From NCBI GenBank assembly GCA_032716605.1, contig CM064552.1:151921-215920 (forward strand): a stretch of 64,000 bases of DNA, given 5' to 3'. Source of the stretch: Paralithodes platypus. Lineage: Eukaryota; Arthropoda; Malacostraca; Decapoda; Lithodidae. Shown here one piece after another: positions 45,027 to 55,606 of this stretch (position 1 is the first letter of the stretch; every line of letters starts with the position of its first letter). Both the position numbers and the translations under genes were made by a program. Below the pieces are notes generated by a model. The model was given only the letters and a program-made list of their open reading frames with translations. It did not search any database and was not told where the DNA came from.

Positions 45027-45242
45027 TTAACCCTTTGAGTACCAGCGACGTGTGTTACCTTTTATTCTAACTATAATTAGACTATATTATGCAGCTTAGG
45101 AAGGATCTGTGATAGTTTACGGGGTTGATTGAGGTAGTATGAAGCCTTATTATTGCTAGAGGTCCTTCCTAAGCTGAATAAAATTGCCTAAAAATAGCCG
45201 GAATATAATAAAAAAGGACGTCACCGGTGCAGTATGGGTAAA
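45027..45242 (+). mobile_element. Palindromic TTAA element, unit 5
   Basis: Left TTAA intact; right end reads GTATGGGTAAAC, so that TTAA is mutated. The most diverged of the array copies. Confidence 0.85.
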
Positions 45243-45530
45243 CAAGACTACTGTATTCTTACTTGGCATCTAGGTGAAGTTAAATTTAAATAAGCATGTG
45301 AATTTAAATCTTGGAAGAACTGAAATTAACAGTAAATGAAGCATAATTTTTAAAATGTCAAACTGAAGTCTCCTGAATCCAAAAAATAAATACAAATATT
45401 AAAGATTTTATAATGATTGAGGTACGTACTGAAAGGGTTAATACATATAAAGTAAATAGTGCCCAACCAGTAATAAAAATAGCTAAAATATCTAAACTAA
45501 AAATTCTAATAAATATTCTTAAAATTAGTC

Positions 45531-45908
45531 CAGGGTGTCAAACCAGGTTTTTTTTTGTCTTAAGATTGGAATAAATGAGAAATACAGCAAAAATGTACAC
45601 GATTTGCTTTATTTTGAATGAGAAATATAGCAAAAATGTATATGTTTTGCTTTATTTTGAACATATCACTTCCAAGGACGTTAAGAACTGTGAAGCATAA
45701 ATTTATCTCTGTATGTTTAGTAACAATGACTAATAAGCACATATAATGTAAAACTTGCAAAATAAACAAGCGAAAACAGGGAAAACTATCAAAATCGCTG
45801 TGGAAAGAACGCTATATAATAAAATTTTGAAATGAAAGAATACAAAACCACCACCTAGGGTGTACATCACTACATGAGCAAGGAAAATGTCTTTGGTTTG
45901 ACACCATG
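45531..45908. mobile_element. hAT-like MITE, longer relative
   Basis: Ends CAGGGTGTCAAACCA and TGGTTTGACACCATG. 8-bp target duplication with one mismatch (AATTAGTC 45523-45530, AATTAGTG 45909-45916). The interior differs from the 10709 family: it has a ~56-bp tandem duplication (GAGAAATA.AGCAAAAATGTA) and a segment complementary to 25965-26110. Confidence 0.88.
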
Positions 45909-45932
45909 AATTAGTGTAGTTACCCCTTTCCT

Positions 45933-46208
45933 TCTAAACGTGGTGTCACATGAGAGCTAGTGTCTAGTGAGCTAGTGTCCTACACTAAAGAGTAGGCCAT
46001 TATTCCCATTTAGAAATTAATTATGTACCTTAAAATCAGGAACAGACCCCTTCAAACACTAAATATATTTTTTTAAAGAAAAAGAAACGAGAGCAGACCC
46101 TTTGAAACACCGAATAAATTTCCCAAAAACCCAAAATAATTTGATAAAATTGAACGGAATTGCTAAAGATTATCTGATAGAGGTGAACGTGTGACACCAC
46201 CTTTAGAG
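45933..46208. mobile_element. MITE with TCTAAANGTGGTGTCACA ends
   Basis: Left TCTAAACGTGGTGTCACATG and right CGTGTGACACCACCTTTAGA are inverted with two mismatches. The interior is AT-rich. No target duplication recognised. It lies just downstream of the possible exon at 46221. Confidence 0.6.
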
Positions 46209-46220
46209 GAACTCCCTTAC

Positions 46221-46296
46221 CTTCTTACTGTAAGCTCTTCTTGGTCGCTTATCTTTTACAGTATCCTGTAGCTGCAGGCTGCATTTCCCGTGGCTT
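46221..46296 (-). CDS. Possible host-gene exon 3
   Basis: Minus-strand open frame of 76 nt: one nucleotide completing a codon plus 25 codons, followed by donor AAG|GTAAGG (46220-46215). Encoded pieces are SHGKCSLQLQDTVKDK and RPRRAYSKK, a mixed, basic peptide unlike the repeats around it. The acceptor chosen (GATGGAG|A, after a long T-run at about 46315-46335 in complement) is poor but is the one that keeps phase 2 from exon 2. Lies 814 bp downstream of exon 2. A weak resemblance of the VKDKRPRR region to the end of a Myb/SANT helix is not enough for a name. Confidence 0.35.
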
Positions 46297-46667
46297 CTCC
46301 ATCGTTGAAGGTTAAAAAAAAAAAAAAAAAAAAAATCCAGTGCTTATATAGTAAGTCTAATCTTTAAAAGTACTACCTAGTGTTAATCTCAATTTACACA
46401 CAGCATTTAAGCTGACCCATTCTTCTAAGCAAATATACGAACACCTTACCCCAAAGATGGCCAATACCGCTATTAATGAACCTAAAAACTATACCAGCTT
46501 TATTTCCCAATCTATCTACTGTAATTTCTATCCTAAGAAAGCTGGTGTATTATAAAGGCCTGTTCTTTCTTCATCATGTCCTACAACCTGTCTCATGGGG
46601 TAAAGGTAATTGGGTGAATAACTAGGTTAATCACCTCTTAAGATTGTGTAATAACCAATCTTATTAA

Positions 46668-46775
46668 CCAAGTGATCTAGATGTGTGTGAATTTGTTTTG
46701 TTTGTGTTCATTATTTTCTTATTGTGTGTTATGTTATCCTTGTTCGGGCTCTGTCTCAAGTCGGCCATCCCCAGG
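46668..46775 (-). repeat. Repeat family P copy
   Basis: TGATCTAGATGTGTGTGAAT, TTGTGTGTTATGTTATCC and TTGTTCGGGCTCTGTCTCAA then GTCGGCCATCCCCAG. Confidence 0.7.
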
Positions 46776-46939
46776 TATACAAAAAATTAAGAATGGCCCC
46801 CCGAGATAGATAAACCAAGGCTCTTTTCCTTCTGGGGTCAGGAGGCTAGGAATCCTCCTCCCCTTGTACAATTCACCTACTACACAAGACAAAGTAAGGG
46901 GCGAGGGAACGCGACAGTGGTCCCAGACTCTAAGAATTG

Positions 46940-47020
46940 GAACTTTAAATGTTTCTGTTTGGGCTCTGTCTTGAGTCGGCCACCCCCAGCTATGGGGTAT
47001 GTGCCTGATTATCCACATAC
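46940..47020 (-). repeat. Repeat family P copy
   Basis: GTTTGGGCTCTGTCTTGAGT, CGGCCACCCCCAGCTATGGG and GTATGTGCCTGA, complement of 60230-60280. Confidence 0.75.
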
Positions 47021-47110
47021 ATATACAATACATATTAACCAAGTCAAATCTCCTAACAACATCCTAGTATGATATCTGGTTGGGCAAAATATAAAAGTTA
47101 CACCACTCAC

Positions 47111-47190
47111 GCTAACACAAGGAAGCTCCAGCGCTGGTGTATCAAGGCTGCTCCACATTCCTGAAGTGTAGGCCTATCTGCTTCACTGTC
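47111..47190 (-). CDS. Possible host-gene exon 2
   Basis: An 80-nt minus-strand segment with a strong acceptor (TTTCTCTTTTTCAG|GACAG at 47191) and a strong donor (GC|GTGAGTGG at 47110), open in one frame throughout. The 26 codons include DSEADRPTLQECGAAL and IHQRWSFLVL, ending two bases into a codon. Phase 0 at the start matches the end of exon 1; phase 2 at the end matches exon 3. This is the best-supported splice-site pair in the window. Protein family not recognised. The CGAALIHQRW piece recalls the start of trypsin-like domains, but the catalytic His context (TAAHC) is absent. Confidence 0.5.
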
Positions 47191-47816
47191 CTGAAAAAGA
47201 GAAACATTTAGACAAGACATTCTACACAACCTGTAATAATGACTTATTATTGTTCTACTACATAAATATGCAATAGTATCAAAATTCTGTGTTTAAACAA
47301 ATCTAGCCTCGTGACTGCTCTCTAATGAAACCAACCCATTTCCTGTACATGCCTCTTGCTTTTTGTGGCAGTCCTTTTTTTACCTAGTCCATAAATATCA
47401 ATTAGCAGCCTACTGAGGATTAGTAATCTGACACAGCTTTATTTCCTCTGTAAATGTGTTTTGTCTCGACTTCCCTACGGTCATAATTCTAAGGTACACT
47501 CGGATACCATAGTCTCTAGCCCACTCCTCTCTGGCAAGAGGTGAGGCAAGGACCCTTACTGGACGGCGGCCCACAGTGATAGTGATAGGGGTGGGATTGA
47601 GGGGAGAGGGCAACGCACACACGAACACACTGTGAAGCATTTGAGGTCTTTGAATCGTGCCTTAGCCTCACAAATAAGTATGACATTTATCTAAGATTAT
47701 TATTATTGCAATCATTATTATTATTATTACTTAGATACAAGTGCCATAGCCAAGATTTAACTGATATACCTGGTACTCATCTTTTCCATGCATCTCTCTC
47801 ACTTTCTAAGTTCATA
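47191..47816. other. Intron-like AT-rich DNA
   Basis: One end of the 21.6-kb TA-flanked MITE family (CACTCGGATACCATAGTCTC) is present at about 47496 without its partner. No gene recognised. Confidence 0.5.
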
Positions 47817-48049
47817 TTAACCCCTTCACGCAGATATTACGCAGAGGTTATCAGATTAGCAATAAGAAATAGTTCTCTCACTCTTATAATTACCTCTCCA
47901 AAATTAGTTTTCTGCCCACAGCTAACTTAAAGATAACTGCAGAGGTTGAAGTAACTAAACTAAAGATTTCTAAATATCCCTGATGGTAACAAAGGCTTTA
48001 AAGTATCCCTAATAGGCTCAAAATCGTGTCATATGTCGGAGAGGGTAAA
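47817..48049. mobile_element. TTAA-flanked element (family D), copy 2
   Basis: Left TTAA at 47817. Right end GGAGAGGGTAAAC has a mutated TTAA. Shares ATTACCTCTCCAAAA, AACTGCAGAGGTTGAAGTAA and CTAAAGATTTCTAAA with 15801-16009. Confidence 0.6.
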
Positions 48050-48580
48050 CTTCCTACTATTTATATTCATATAAATTTATGTTAATATACTGTATATTGT
48101 CTTGGTATTTATTACTTTACTTTTTCATCTCTCAATTATGTTAACATTATATATAGAAGAAACATGCTTCTATCAAGAAAACAATCCATGCGCGTACTGT
48201 AGGTTTAAAGTGAACCCTACGAATCACACAACATGCTTCAGACTGAAGTTATATTCATGGGTATTGCTTTACCTGCGTAGGAATGAAACTTCTCTAACAG
48301 TAAGGATAATGAAAATCTTTAAATTGTTGTACTAATTACCATATATGAAAGATATAGCCTAATTCAGAAAGTTACCAATGACATATATGACTGATTAGTT
48401 ATTCACACACACACACACACACAACTGTTTCTAATGAAGTTCTATCGTATTCCTATTCCATATTTCTTTTCCAACACCTCCCTTTCACTCTATCTCCCTC
48501 TTTGGTTAAAATTGAAGACAACCCGAATACAAGCCCCATCGATAATTATCAGTGTTCTAGAAGTTCCATGGACAATACTA
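48050..48580. other. AT-rich, no gene recognised
   Basis: Contains a (CA)n run at 48404-48422. The frame starting at 48502 extends into the inverted repeat at 48582 and is not credible as a gene. Confidence 0.45.
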
Positions 48581-48581
48581 T

Positions 48582-48668
48582 GTTGGTGTACAGTTGGTCA
48601 AAGTTCCAGCTGACCCACCCTCGCTCTGAGGCTCGCAGAATTATCTGGCAATACTGGTGTAGGAAGGC
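48582..48668 (+). repeat. Left partner of a 2.6-kb-spaced inverted repeat
   Basis: TACAGTTGGTCAAAGTTCC, AGCTGACCCACCCTCGCTCT and TGGCAATACTGGTGTAG match 51236-51322 in complement. The GGTGTAGTGGTGCAGGG continuation in the right copy resembles a tRNA A-box, so both may be SINE fragments. Confidence 0.75.
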
Positions 48669-48940
48669 GGTGTGTTTTACAATGATTGGGATTGGTAGAT
48701 CTGATTTCGGCTATATCATTGTTAGAACATATACTAAAAAAGGGAAAGTAAGCCTATCTCAAATAAAAATGCATACATTGCTATGCATGATCCCGAACAT
48801 TCACCCAAAGTTCGTAGATTTGCTTAAATATTTAAGTTATTATATCCACTGATTGGCAACGCATATAAAACCTGCTGGCTGCCACAACATACTTTACTCG
48901 ATTTTATAAGAATACATAATTCTGTTTTATTGGTGGCTGC

Positions 48941-49425
48941 TTAACCCTTCCAGCCCGGGTGTCCTGTTAAAAGGACACCACAAAAGAAGGGCAGGAGCCC
49001 GGGTGTCCTGTTAATAGGCAGTAAGCTTCCAAGCCTATTCAGCTTGGTCTGAACGCCGTGCGTCCGACGCATGTAAACAAAGCCGATCGTTGCGTCACCG
49101 CACCTCCGAAAACAAGGAGACGTCGGATCAATGTTATTATTGTGACGTAAGACGAAATTAGTGTGTGAAAAGCTCCGATATTGTCAACATTGCGGAAAAA
49201 TTCGCTCCACTGAAATCGTCATCACAACTGAACTAGTTGACTTACAGAGCTCTACTTAACGCCAGTCTACAGATAGAAAACCGCACTACGTTTATAGATG
49301 CGTGGGAAATTTCTAGCAGTTAAAATAAACAAAAATACGGTAGCCTAGGCCTAGACGTTTTTCGGCCAGATCGCCGGGTAGCCCACACTGTCCTTTGGAG
49401 GACCAGCCCGGGCCACGAGGGTTAA
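48941..49425. mobile_element. 485-bp TTAA element (family G), copy 2
   Basis: TTAA at 48941-48944 and 49422-49425. Inverted relative to 25225-25709 with high identity and the same length. Ends CCCTTCCAGCCCGGG and CCCGGGCCACGAGGG. The left part has a ~40-bp tandem duplication (AGCCCGGGTGTCCTGTTA twice). Confidence 0.85.
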
Positions 49426-49504
49426 TGAAGGAGCATTTAGTCTTCACAATGTGAACATTACATAGTCTAATTTGCAGTAATATACAGGACAGACACAGGT
49501 AACT

Positions 49505-51225
49505 CATTAATGGCAAGTTCCGGTGCTATTCCTCCCTCTCCGCCCTCCTCTCTCTTACTTATGCCTAATATCCTAATCTCTTCTAAAGATGTACTTTCTA
49601 CCCTCTCTGGGCTTAACACTAATAAGGCGTACGGTCCGGACGGTGTTCCTCCTGTTGTTCTCAAAAACTGTGCTTCCGTGCTGACTCCCTGCCTAGGCAA
49701 ACTCTTTCGTCTCTGTCTATCCTCTAACGTCTTCCCTTCATGCTGGAAGTTTGCTCACATTCAACCTGTCCCAAAGAAGGGTGACCGCTCTCAACCCTCC
49801 AACTATCGTCCAATTGCTCTTATCTCTTGTCTTTCTAAAGTTTTTGAAACTATTCTTGCTTCCAAATTTCTTAAGCATTTCTCTTCTCATAATCTGCTCT
49901 CAGATCGCCAGTATGGCTTCCTTAAGGGTCGCTCTACTGGTGATCTTCTTTCATATCTTACTAACTCTTGGTCATCCTCCTTCCGGGACTTCGGTGAAAC
50001 TTTTTCTATTGCACTAGACATATCGAAAGCCTTCGATAGAGTCTGGCATAAATCTTTAATTTCTAAACTACCCTCCTTCGGTTTCTATCCCTCCATCTGT
50101 GCCTTTGTCTCTAATTTCCTTTCCGGCCGTTCCATAGCCGCGGTTGTGGATGGCCATTGTTCACTTCACTTCCTCACCCTATAAACTCCGGTGTTCCTCA
50201 GGGCTCTGTCCTATCTCCTATTCTCTTTCTAATTTTTATAAATGATCTCCTTAACTGTACCTTAATTCCCATCCATTCATACGCAGACGACTCAACCTTA
50301 CACTACTCCATTAGTTTTTCAGAACGCCCCAGCCAGCAATCCCTCAACGACAAACGTAATGAAGCCATAGAACTCTTAAATTCTGATCTAAATACTATTT
50401 CCAATTGGGGCAGAGAAAACCTTGTTAACTTTAATGCTTCCAAAACCCAATTTCTCCATCTATCTACCCGTCAGGATCTCCCAGCGGACTATCCCTTATT
50501 CTTCAACAATACAAAAATCAACCCTTCATCTTCTCTCAATATTCTTGGTGTCTCTTTTTCTTCTGCTCTCATTTGGAAGGACCATATTACCAGTCTTGCT
50601 AAGGCAGCCTCCCAGAAGCTGGGTGTGCTCAACCGCCTTAGGGGGTTCTTTTCCCCTGCACAGCTTCTTGCTCTGTACAGGGGCATAGTGCGCCCTTGTA
50701 TTGAGTATTGTTCACATGTGTGGGGAGGTTCCTCTCACACCGCTCTCCTAGACAAAGTTGAAAGGAAGGCCTTTCGTATCATTAACTCCCGTCCACTCAC
50801 CAACTCTCTGCAGTCTCTCTCTCTCTCCGCCGCAATGTTGCATCTCTCTCGCTATTCTATCGCTACTATAATAATCAGTGTTCCTCAGAGCTATCCCAGT
50901 GCATACCACCTCCTTTACGTAGGGCACGTGGTACCCGTCTTGCAACTCAATCCCACCCCTACTCTGTGCAACTCTCCAACCCAAGAGTGAAATGTTACTC
51001 TCAAACTTTCTTCTACTCAACAACTGAGCTCTGGAACTCTCTCCCAGAATCAGTCTTTCCCTCTTCCTATGACTTAAATTGCTTCAAACTCCGTGTGTCC
51101 AGGCATTTTGGCTCGAACGTCCCTTGATTTTGGCCCTGTCACTCTTTCAACTATGGGGGAGGCACTCGCTATAGGCAGTTATGCCTTTTGCCTCCCTCAA
51201 TCACATAGAAAAAAAAAAAAAAAAG
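49505..51225 (+). pseudogene. Jockey/CR1-like LINE, RT to poly-A tail
   Basis: Non-LTR reverse transcriptase on the plus strand. Visible in order: NTNKAYGPDGVPPVVLKN (RT1), QPSNYRPIALISCLSKVFE (RT2), DRQYGFLKGRSTGDLLSYL, motif A ALDISKAFDRVWHKSL, a frameshift at about 50160, motif B NSGVPQGSVLSPILFLIF, motif C HSYADDSTLHYS, NASKTQFLHLS, LNILGVSFSS and a tail with CIEYCSHVWGGSSHTALLD. The frameshift is a 5-bp TTCAC duplication absent from the 13.5-kb copy. A second shift lies in a CT run near 50825. Endonuclease is missing. It ends in an A-run at about 51209-51224. It lies within the putative 9-kb intron of the minus-strand gene. Confidence 0.93.
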
Positions 51226-51235
51226 TGGTATCCCT

Positions 51236-51322
51236 GCACCACTACACCAGTATTGCCAGCTAATTCTGGGAGCCCCAGAGCGAGGGTGGGTCAGCTGGAA
51301 CTTTGGCCAACTGTACATGTAA
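51236..51322 (-). repeat. Right partner of a 2.6-kb-spaced inverted repeat
   Basis: Complement of 48582-48668, lying directly after the LINE poly-A tail. Confidence 0.75.
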
Positions 51323-51378
51323 TTACCGTCGCAAATTCACTATAAGTGATATACAAGGATATTTTGGATTGTTCACCG

Positions 51379-51500
51379 ATAAACAGGGAACGTGAGCTGG
51401 GTTTAGACCATCGCATACCCATAAACAGGGAACGTGAGCTGGGTTTAGACCGTCGCGCACCCATAAACAGGGAACGTGAGCTGGGTTTAGACCATCGGTT
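51379..51500. repeat. 42-bp tandem repeat, three copies
   Basis: Unit ATAAACAGGGAACGTGAGCT, then GGGTTTAGACC, starts at 51379, 51421 and 51463. Confidence 0.93.
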
Positions 51501-52960
51501 AGTTTTCGGTTAGGTTAAGTTAGGCTAGGCTAATGTTGAAAATACTAAAATGCGATGGTCCTCAGTATTAAACAACACTGTAGTCTATGGTAACATTCAA
51601 GACAGCTAGAGCCGCCTTATTTACCAAGTTTCTTTATATTTTTTCCAAGGAATATAGTGTTTAATTGTTGTTTTTCATGGTTTGAGTGGAGGATTTGCAT
51701 TAACTTACCCATTATTCATTAATCTGAAGATACTCCGTCAAATGGCGCCATTTATTGGGTGAATCGCGGGAAATTGTGGGGAGGCCATGCACGCTTCCAA
51801 AATGTAAATATTATATTATATTAGATTAGATTAGATAAACCTAACCTAACCTAACCTTAATATAATATAATAGGCCTATAATATAGTTTTTGTGAGTAAC
51901 GTTCAAGCCATTTATTGGGTGAATCGCAGTCACCGCATCTTTCAAAAAAAGAAGAGGACCCAGGTCGAAGGATTCATTGGGTGCAATGCATTGGGTTATA
52001 CTGATGTTTTGGACCGACAGTTAGCCCATCGATCTTTTTAGGCCTAATAGGTTCGGTAGAGCATATACATCATTGCTATATATGTCATTAAGAGCTGAAA
52101 TGTATTATAAGGGAGAAAAAAATAAAAATAAAATACATATAGGCTATAGGCTAGGCCTACTGTAAAACAATAAGTTTTTCAGCCATTACCCAGCCAGCGG
52201 GGGTGTGAGGGCGGCAGCCCCCACCCATATACTAGGTTAGGTTTGGTAAGGTTGTTAGGTTAGGCTAATAGCCTAGCACATTATAAAAAAAAAAAAACCC
52301 AGAAGAAGATCTAACTACGGATAACTAGGATAGGTTAGGTAAGGTTGTTAGGTTAGGATAATGTCTTCCCAAAGTTGACTATTTTTATAACATAAGATAT
52401 TAGGCTACCCACTCCACCCCGTGAAATCCGAGCCAGCTTTCGTCAAAAGTTGGCTCGGGTATTCACAAAATTGGGTTTTATGGGTTTGCAATTTGGAAAA
52501 AAACAAACCAAGTTTTGATACAAAACGCTATATTATTGTATTTTTACGCTTTTAACCCCTCATTTTCCCTGAACTTCATAGCCCTCCCCACTAGTGGGGG
52601 GGGGGGGGGGGGGGTTTTAAGATTGTTGGATAATGGGTAAATACTCATTTCAGCTCCTCTTCAGTATAAAACAACACTATATCTGAAGGACAAATATAAA
52701 AAAAAAAAAAAAAAAAAAAATGAAATCGCTGTCGGTCCAAAAAGTCAGGTTTACCATGCTTTGTTTACGTTCGGGACATTATTTTCTTGTTATTTTTCGG
52801 TGTAATCGGGTTTTTTCAAGTGTCGATAACGAAATTCCTCCATGCGGACTACTGTATAATGAGAAAAATATGGCGAGTCTATTGGTCTCTATTTTCCTAA
52901 TAAATTATTTCTAATAGGGCTGCGAAAGAGGTCTTGAATATTATCCCCCTGGATATAGAG
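51501..52960. other. Repeat-rich DNA with TTAGG-like motifs and a poly-G tract
   Basis: TTAGGTTAGG-type motifs at about 51505-51545, 51838-51862 (complement), 52232-52275 and 52325-52362. A pure G-run of about 19 at 52596-52614 and an A-run at 52700-52720. The segment at about 51670-51765 is the complement of 54705-54805. No gene called; the frame at 52720-52914 shares TTTTTTCAAGTGTCGATAAC with 55280 and is repeat-derived. Confidence 0.55.
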
Positions 52961-52967
52961 GACTATT

Positions 52968-53600
52968 AACCCGGGAGCTGCGGGGAGACTCTTAAGAGTT
53001 CCCCCGGCGCACTGCGGGGAGACTCTTAAGAGTCAGAGAAAACAAAAATCAACTTTTGACATCGAAAAAAAAAAAAAAAATTATATTTTTTTTTTTTTTT
53101 TTATTTTTTTTTTTGGCCCCTGGGCCATGCAAAATCTCAGTCCTCTACCTCCCCTCCTTCCCCACTTTCCTCCTCTCCTTCAGTTATCACCTATTTTCCC
53201 TGTTATTCCCTTATTCTGAGGTATATTTTCGTGCTAACATTAGAAATCCGATTGGAGGGTGTGGTCATCACTGATAGCAAGCGAGTGCAAGAGAGAGAGA
53301 GAGAGTATCGATCGACTGTGTCTCAGTGGCCTTGGGGGAAATTGGCGGGAAAGCAGATTGCCTCACCCATACATTATACAACTCGCGGGCTATATCTCCG
53401 ATTTTGACCATCCAAACGCTGTTTTCACTCGTTTTATTGTTGTTTCAGGTTAATACCTTTATAATCAACCCATAATAGGCACATATGGATAAGTATTAAT
53501 GCTATTAATGGCACAATGAATATTTTAGTGACGGAAACACCTCAAATACGTCAGCACAGGGGGACGTTTCCAATTACCCCCATGCGCACTTCAGAGGTTA
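52968..53600. mobile_element. Possible TTAA-bounded segment
   Basis: Starts TTAACCCGGGAGCTGCGGGG with a tandem GCGGGGAGACTCTTAAGAGT pair and ends CATGCGCACTTCAGAGGTTAA. Ends are not clearly inverted. It includes A- and T-runs (53065-53116) and a (GA) run at about 53291-53307. A polypyrimidine-CAG at 53449 looks like an acceptor but no exon follows. Confidence 0.3.
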
Positions 53601-54109
53601 AGACCTGCGTCCAGTATCACCGTAAGGTAATAAGGTAAGATGAACGACGGCAGAAATGGATCGGGAAAATCGGCGGAAATTAAGGAAGCCAGCTGGTGCA
53701 CGGTTAGTCACAAGTGTCGAGTAGGCTACATTCATAAAACGTTTAGGCTACAATGAACGATAGCCTAAATGCCACTATAATATTTGGTCATCTTCACCAA
53801 AAATCCGCCCTAGCAGCTTCTAGAATGCACCAGTAACCTACCCCAAGTCGAGCTAGCCTAGGGTTTATTAGCCTCGGTGCCGTCTTACAATATAGCCTAC
53901 ACACATCTACAACATAACCTAACATCCGTAAAAAACAAAATTAATGGCGAAATGACAAATAACATGAATTAGCTACAAGGAAATGTTTACAGGGATAGCC
54001 TACAGTTGGTTCCTGCGTCCACGACTTTGCCAAGATGGCGAGCTACCGGCATCGTCTTCATCACACGTACACTTGGGCCCTGCGAACCATCATACGTTTA
54101 CGTAATAAT
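53601..54109. other. No recognised feature
   Basis: Less AT-rich than average, with scattered TAGCCTA motifs. No gene recognised. Confidence 0.4.
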
Positions 54110-54357
54110 GGTAGCACTAACACCCACTAAAGAAGAAGTTGGCCGTGCCGAGCGGTCAGAACCCGCCTATCGTCCTCCCAACGCGTGGACTCTCAGAGCC
54201 GATAATGTGCTCAACATCCCTTGCGATATATGTCGGGCCCCGCAGGGGTGGCCATGGTTCTCTCGCTTGACATATGTCGGGCCCCGCGGCTAGGGTGTTA
54301 AAAGCCTGTAAATTGCCATGACGTTCCGGAATGTCTCGCGTAGCCAATATGTTAATT
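54110..54357. repeat. Relative of the 9.47-kb TTAA element (family E)
   Basis: Shares GAGCGGTCAGAACCCGCCTA, two ATATGTCGGGCCCCGC motifs and a GGGTGTTAA end with 9750-9952. The right end then shows AAAGCCTGTAAATTGCC as at 23818. The ends are eroded. Confidence 0.55.
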
Positions 54358-55606
54358 AGCGGCGGTAATGCGGTACGCCCGAATACTACATCCTTGCCGA
54401 ATTTAGTTATCGACAACTTGAAAAATCCCGAATTAACCAAAAAATAACGCCTAAAATCATTAAAAGTCCCAACCGAAACAAAGCAGTTCGTCTACCGCCT
54501 TGTTTTGTAGGATGCGGCAGGCCTTTTCATTAGCGTGATTCACCCAATAAATGCCGCGAGCTAGACTCACCGGCAACCTGTTTTTGGCCCTTTACAGATC
54601 AACATACGAGGATAAGTGAGGGGGGGCAATGCCCCCCCCTAAACCCATCAAGTAGGCTATCCAATTTACCCCCCAATTTCCCTCACCTACTGTAAAAGTG
54701 AGATTCACCCAATAAATGGCACCATTTGACGCCGTATCTTCAGATTGATGGATACTGGGTAGGCTAAGTTAATGCAAATCCTCCACTCAAACCATGAAAA
54801 AAAAACTAGGCTATTCCTTTAAAATATAAGAAACATGATAAATAAGGCCGATGTCTTGTTGAACGGTACCGACTATCGGACTATTATTCAGCTTAGGAAG
54901 GACGTCTACACATTAAAAGGCTGCAAACTAGGCTATCAATCTTTTGGGATGGATGTAGGCCTAGTTACCAGGTGTAGCCTACCACTACCAACATAAATCA
55001 TCTATAAATAGGCCTACTTATAATATAATAAATACTTATAAATCTATAATACTAGGTTAGGTTAGGGGTAGCATTCAAGGAGACTACAGCAGGACTCTTC
55101 TTCTTACCTCTGACCAGGTATAGGCTATCCTAGTGTTTACTAGCCTATACCCCTTTGAAAGGACATTAGCCTAACCTAACAACCTTACCTAACCTATCCT
55201 AGTATTATGGGTGGGCCCCACACCCCCGCTATTTGACATCTTTGACAGATTTTTGGTGTATTTTTCTGTGAAATCTGTTTTTTTCAAGTGTCGATAACGA
55301 AATTTGGGATGCATGTAGTTACCGTGTGTACCAGTACCGACATACAACATTAATCATCTATAAATACTTATACTGTAATAAAATAAATACTTATAGGCTA
55401 AATCTATAATACTAGGTTAGGTTAGGTTAGGTTAGGGTAATGTATTTTTGTATCCAAAGGCAGTCAAAATAGACGGGAACATGATGGCGAGCGTCCGCGT
55501 AGTGTAATATTAACAAGACGGGCGGTACACCCGTAACTACATTCTTGCCAAAATTAGCATGACCTAATAAAAAATAAAAGTAATCTCTGCCTTTGTTCCT
55601 CCTAAA
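54358..55606. other. Repeat-rich DNA with TTAGG arrays and duplicated blocks
   Basis: GATTCACCCAATAAATG occurs at 54537 and 54702, and in complement at 51750 and 51907. AATCATCTATAAATA..CTTATA..ATCTATAATACTAGG occurs twice (about 54995-55070 and 55352-55430). (TTAGG)4 at about 55414-55437. A family T left arm remnant at about 54861-54905. No gene called. Confidence 0.55.

Larger units (their letters stand above)
39403..45475. repeat. Higher-order tandem array, five units
   Basis: Units begin at about 39403, 41060, 41995, 43708 and 44575 with ACATACATACAAAGGTTCTTGACAC-type sequence. Each contains two to four ~60-bp subrepeats (ATGTTGAGAAAAAACTATAA.. TTTAGTAGCAACTTATATAA), a GATTAGGGCAAGATCGTCTAGG block and one palindromic TTAA element. 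Units 1 and 3 are long because of a 772/859-bp insert; units 2, 4 and 5 lack it. Units 2 and 4 share private variants (ACACTATGAATTTAG, GAACATGTTGAC, CAGTAAAATAAA). So a long+short dimer of about 2.6 kb was itself duplicated. Confidence 0.9.

Noticed and set aside
47111..47190. Trypsin-like serine protease (CGAALIHQRW)
   Set aside because: The catalytic His motif TAAHC expected right after is missing and nothing else of the fold is seen.
49505..51225. Retroviral or endogenous viral reverse transcriptase
   Set aside because: RT1/RT2 motifs, lack of protease, RNase H, integrase or LTRs, and a poly-A tail identify a non-LTR retrotransposon.
53449..53600. Exon after TTGTTGTTTCAG
   Set aside because: The following sequence has early stops in all frames and lies in a TTAA-bounded repeat-like segment.
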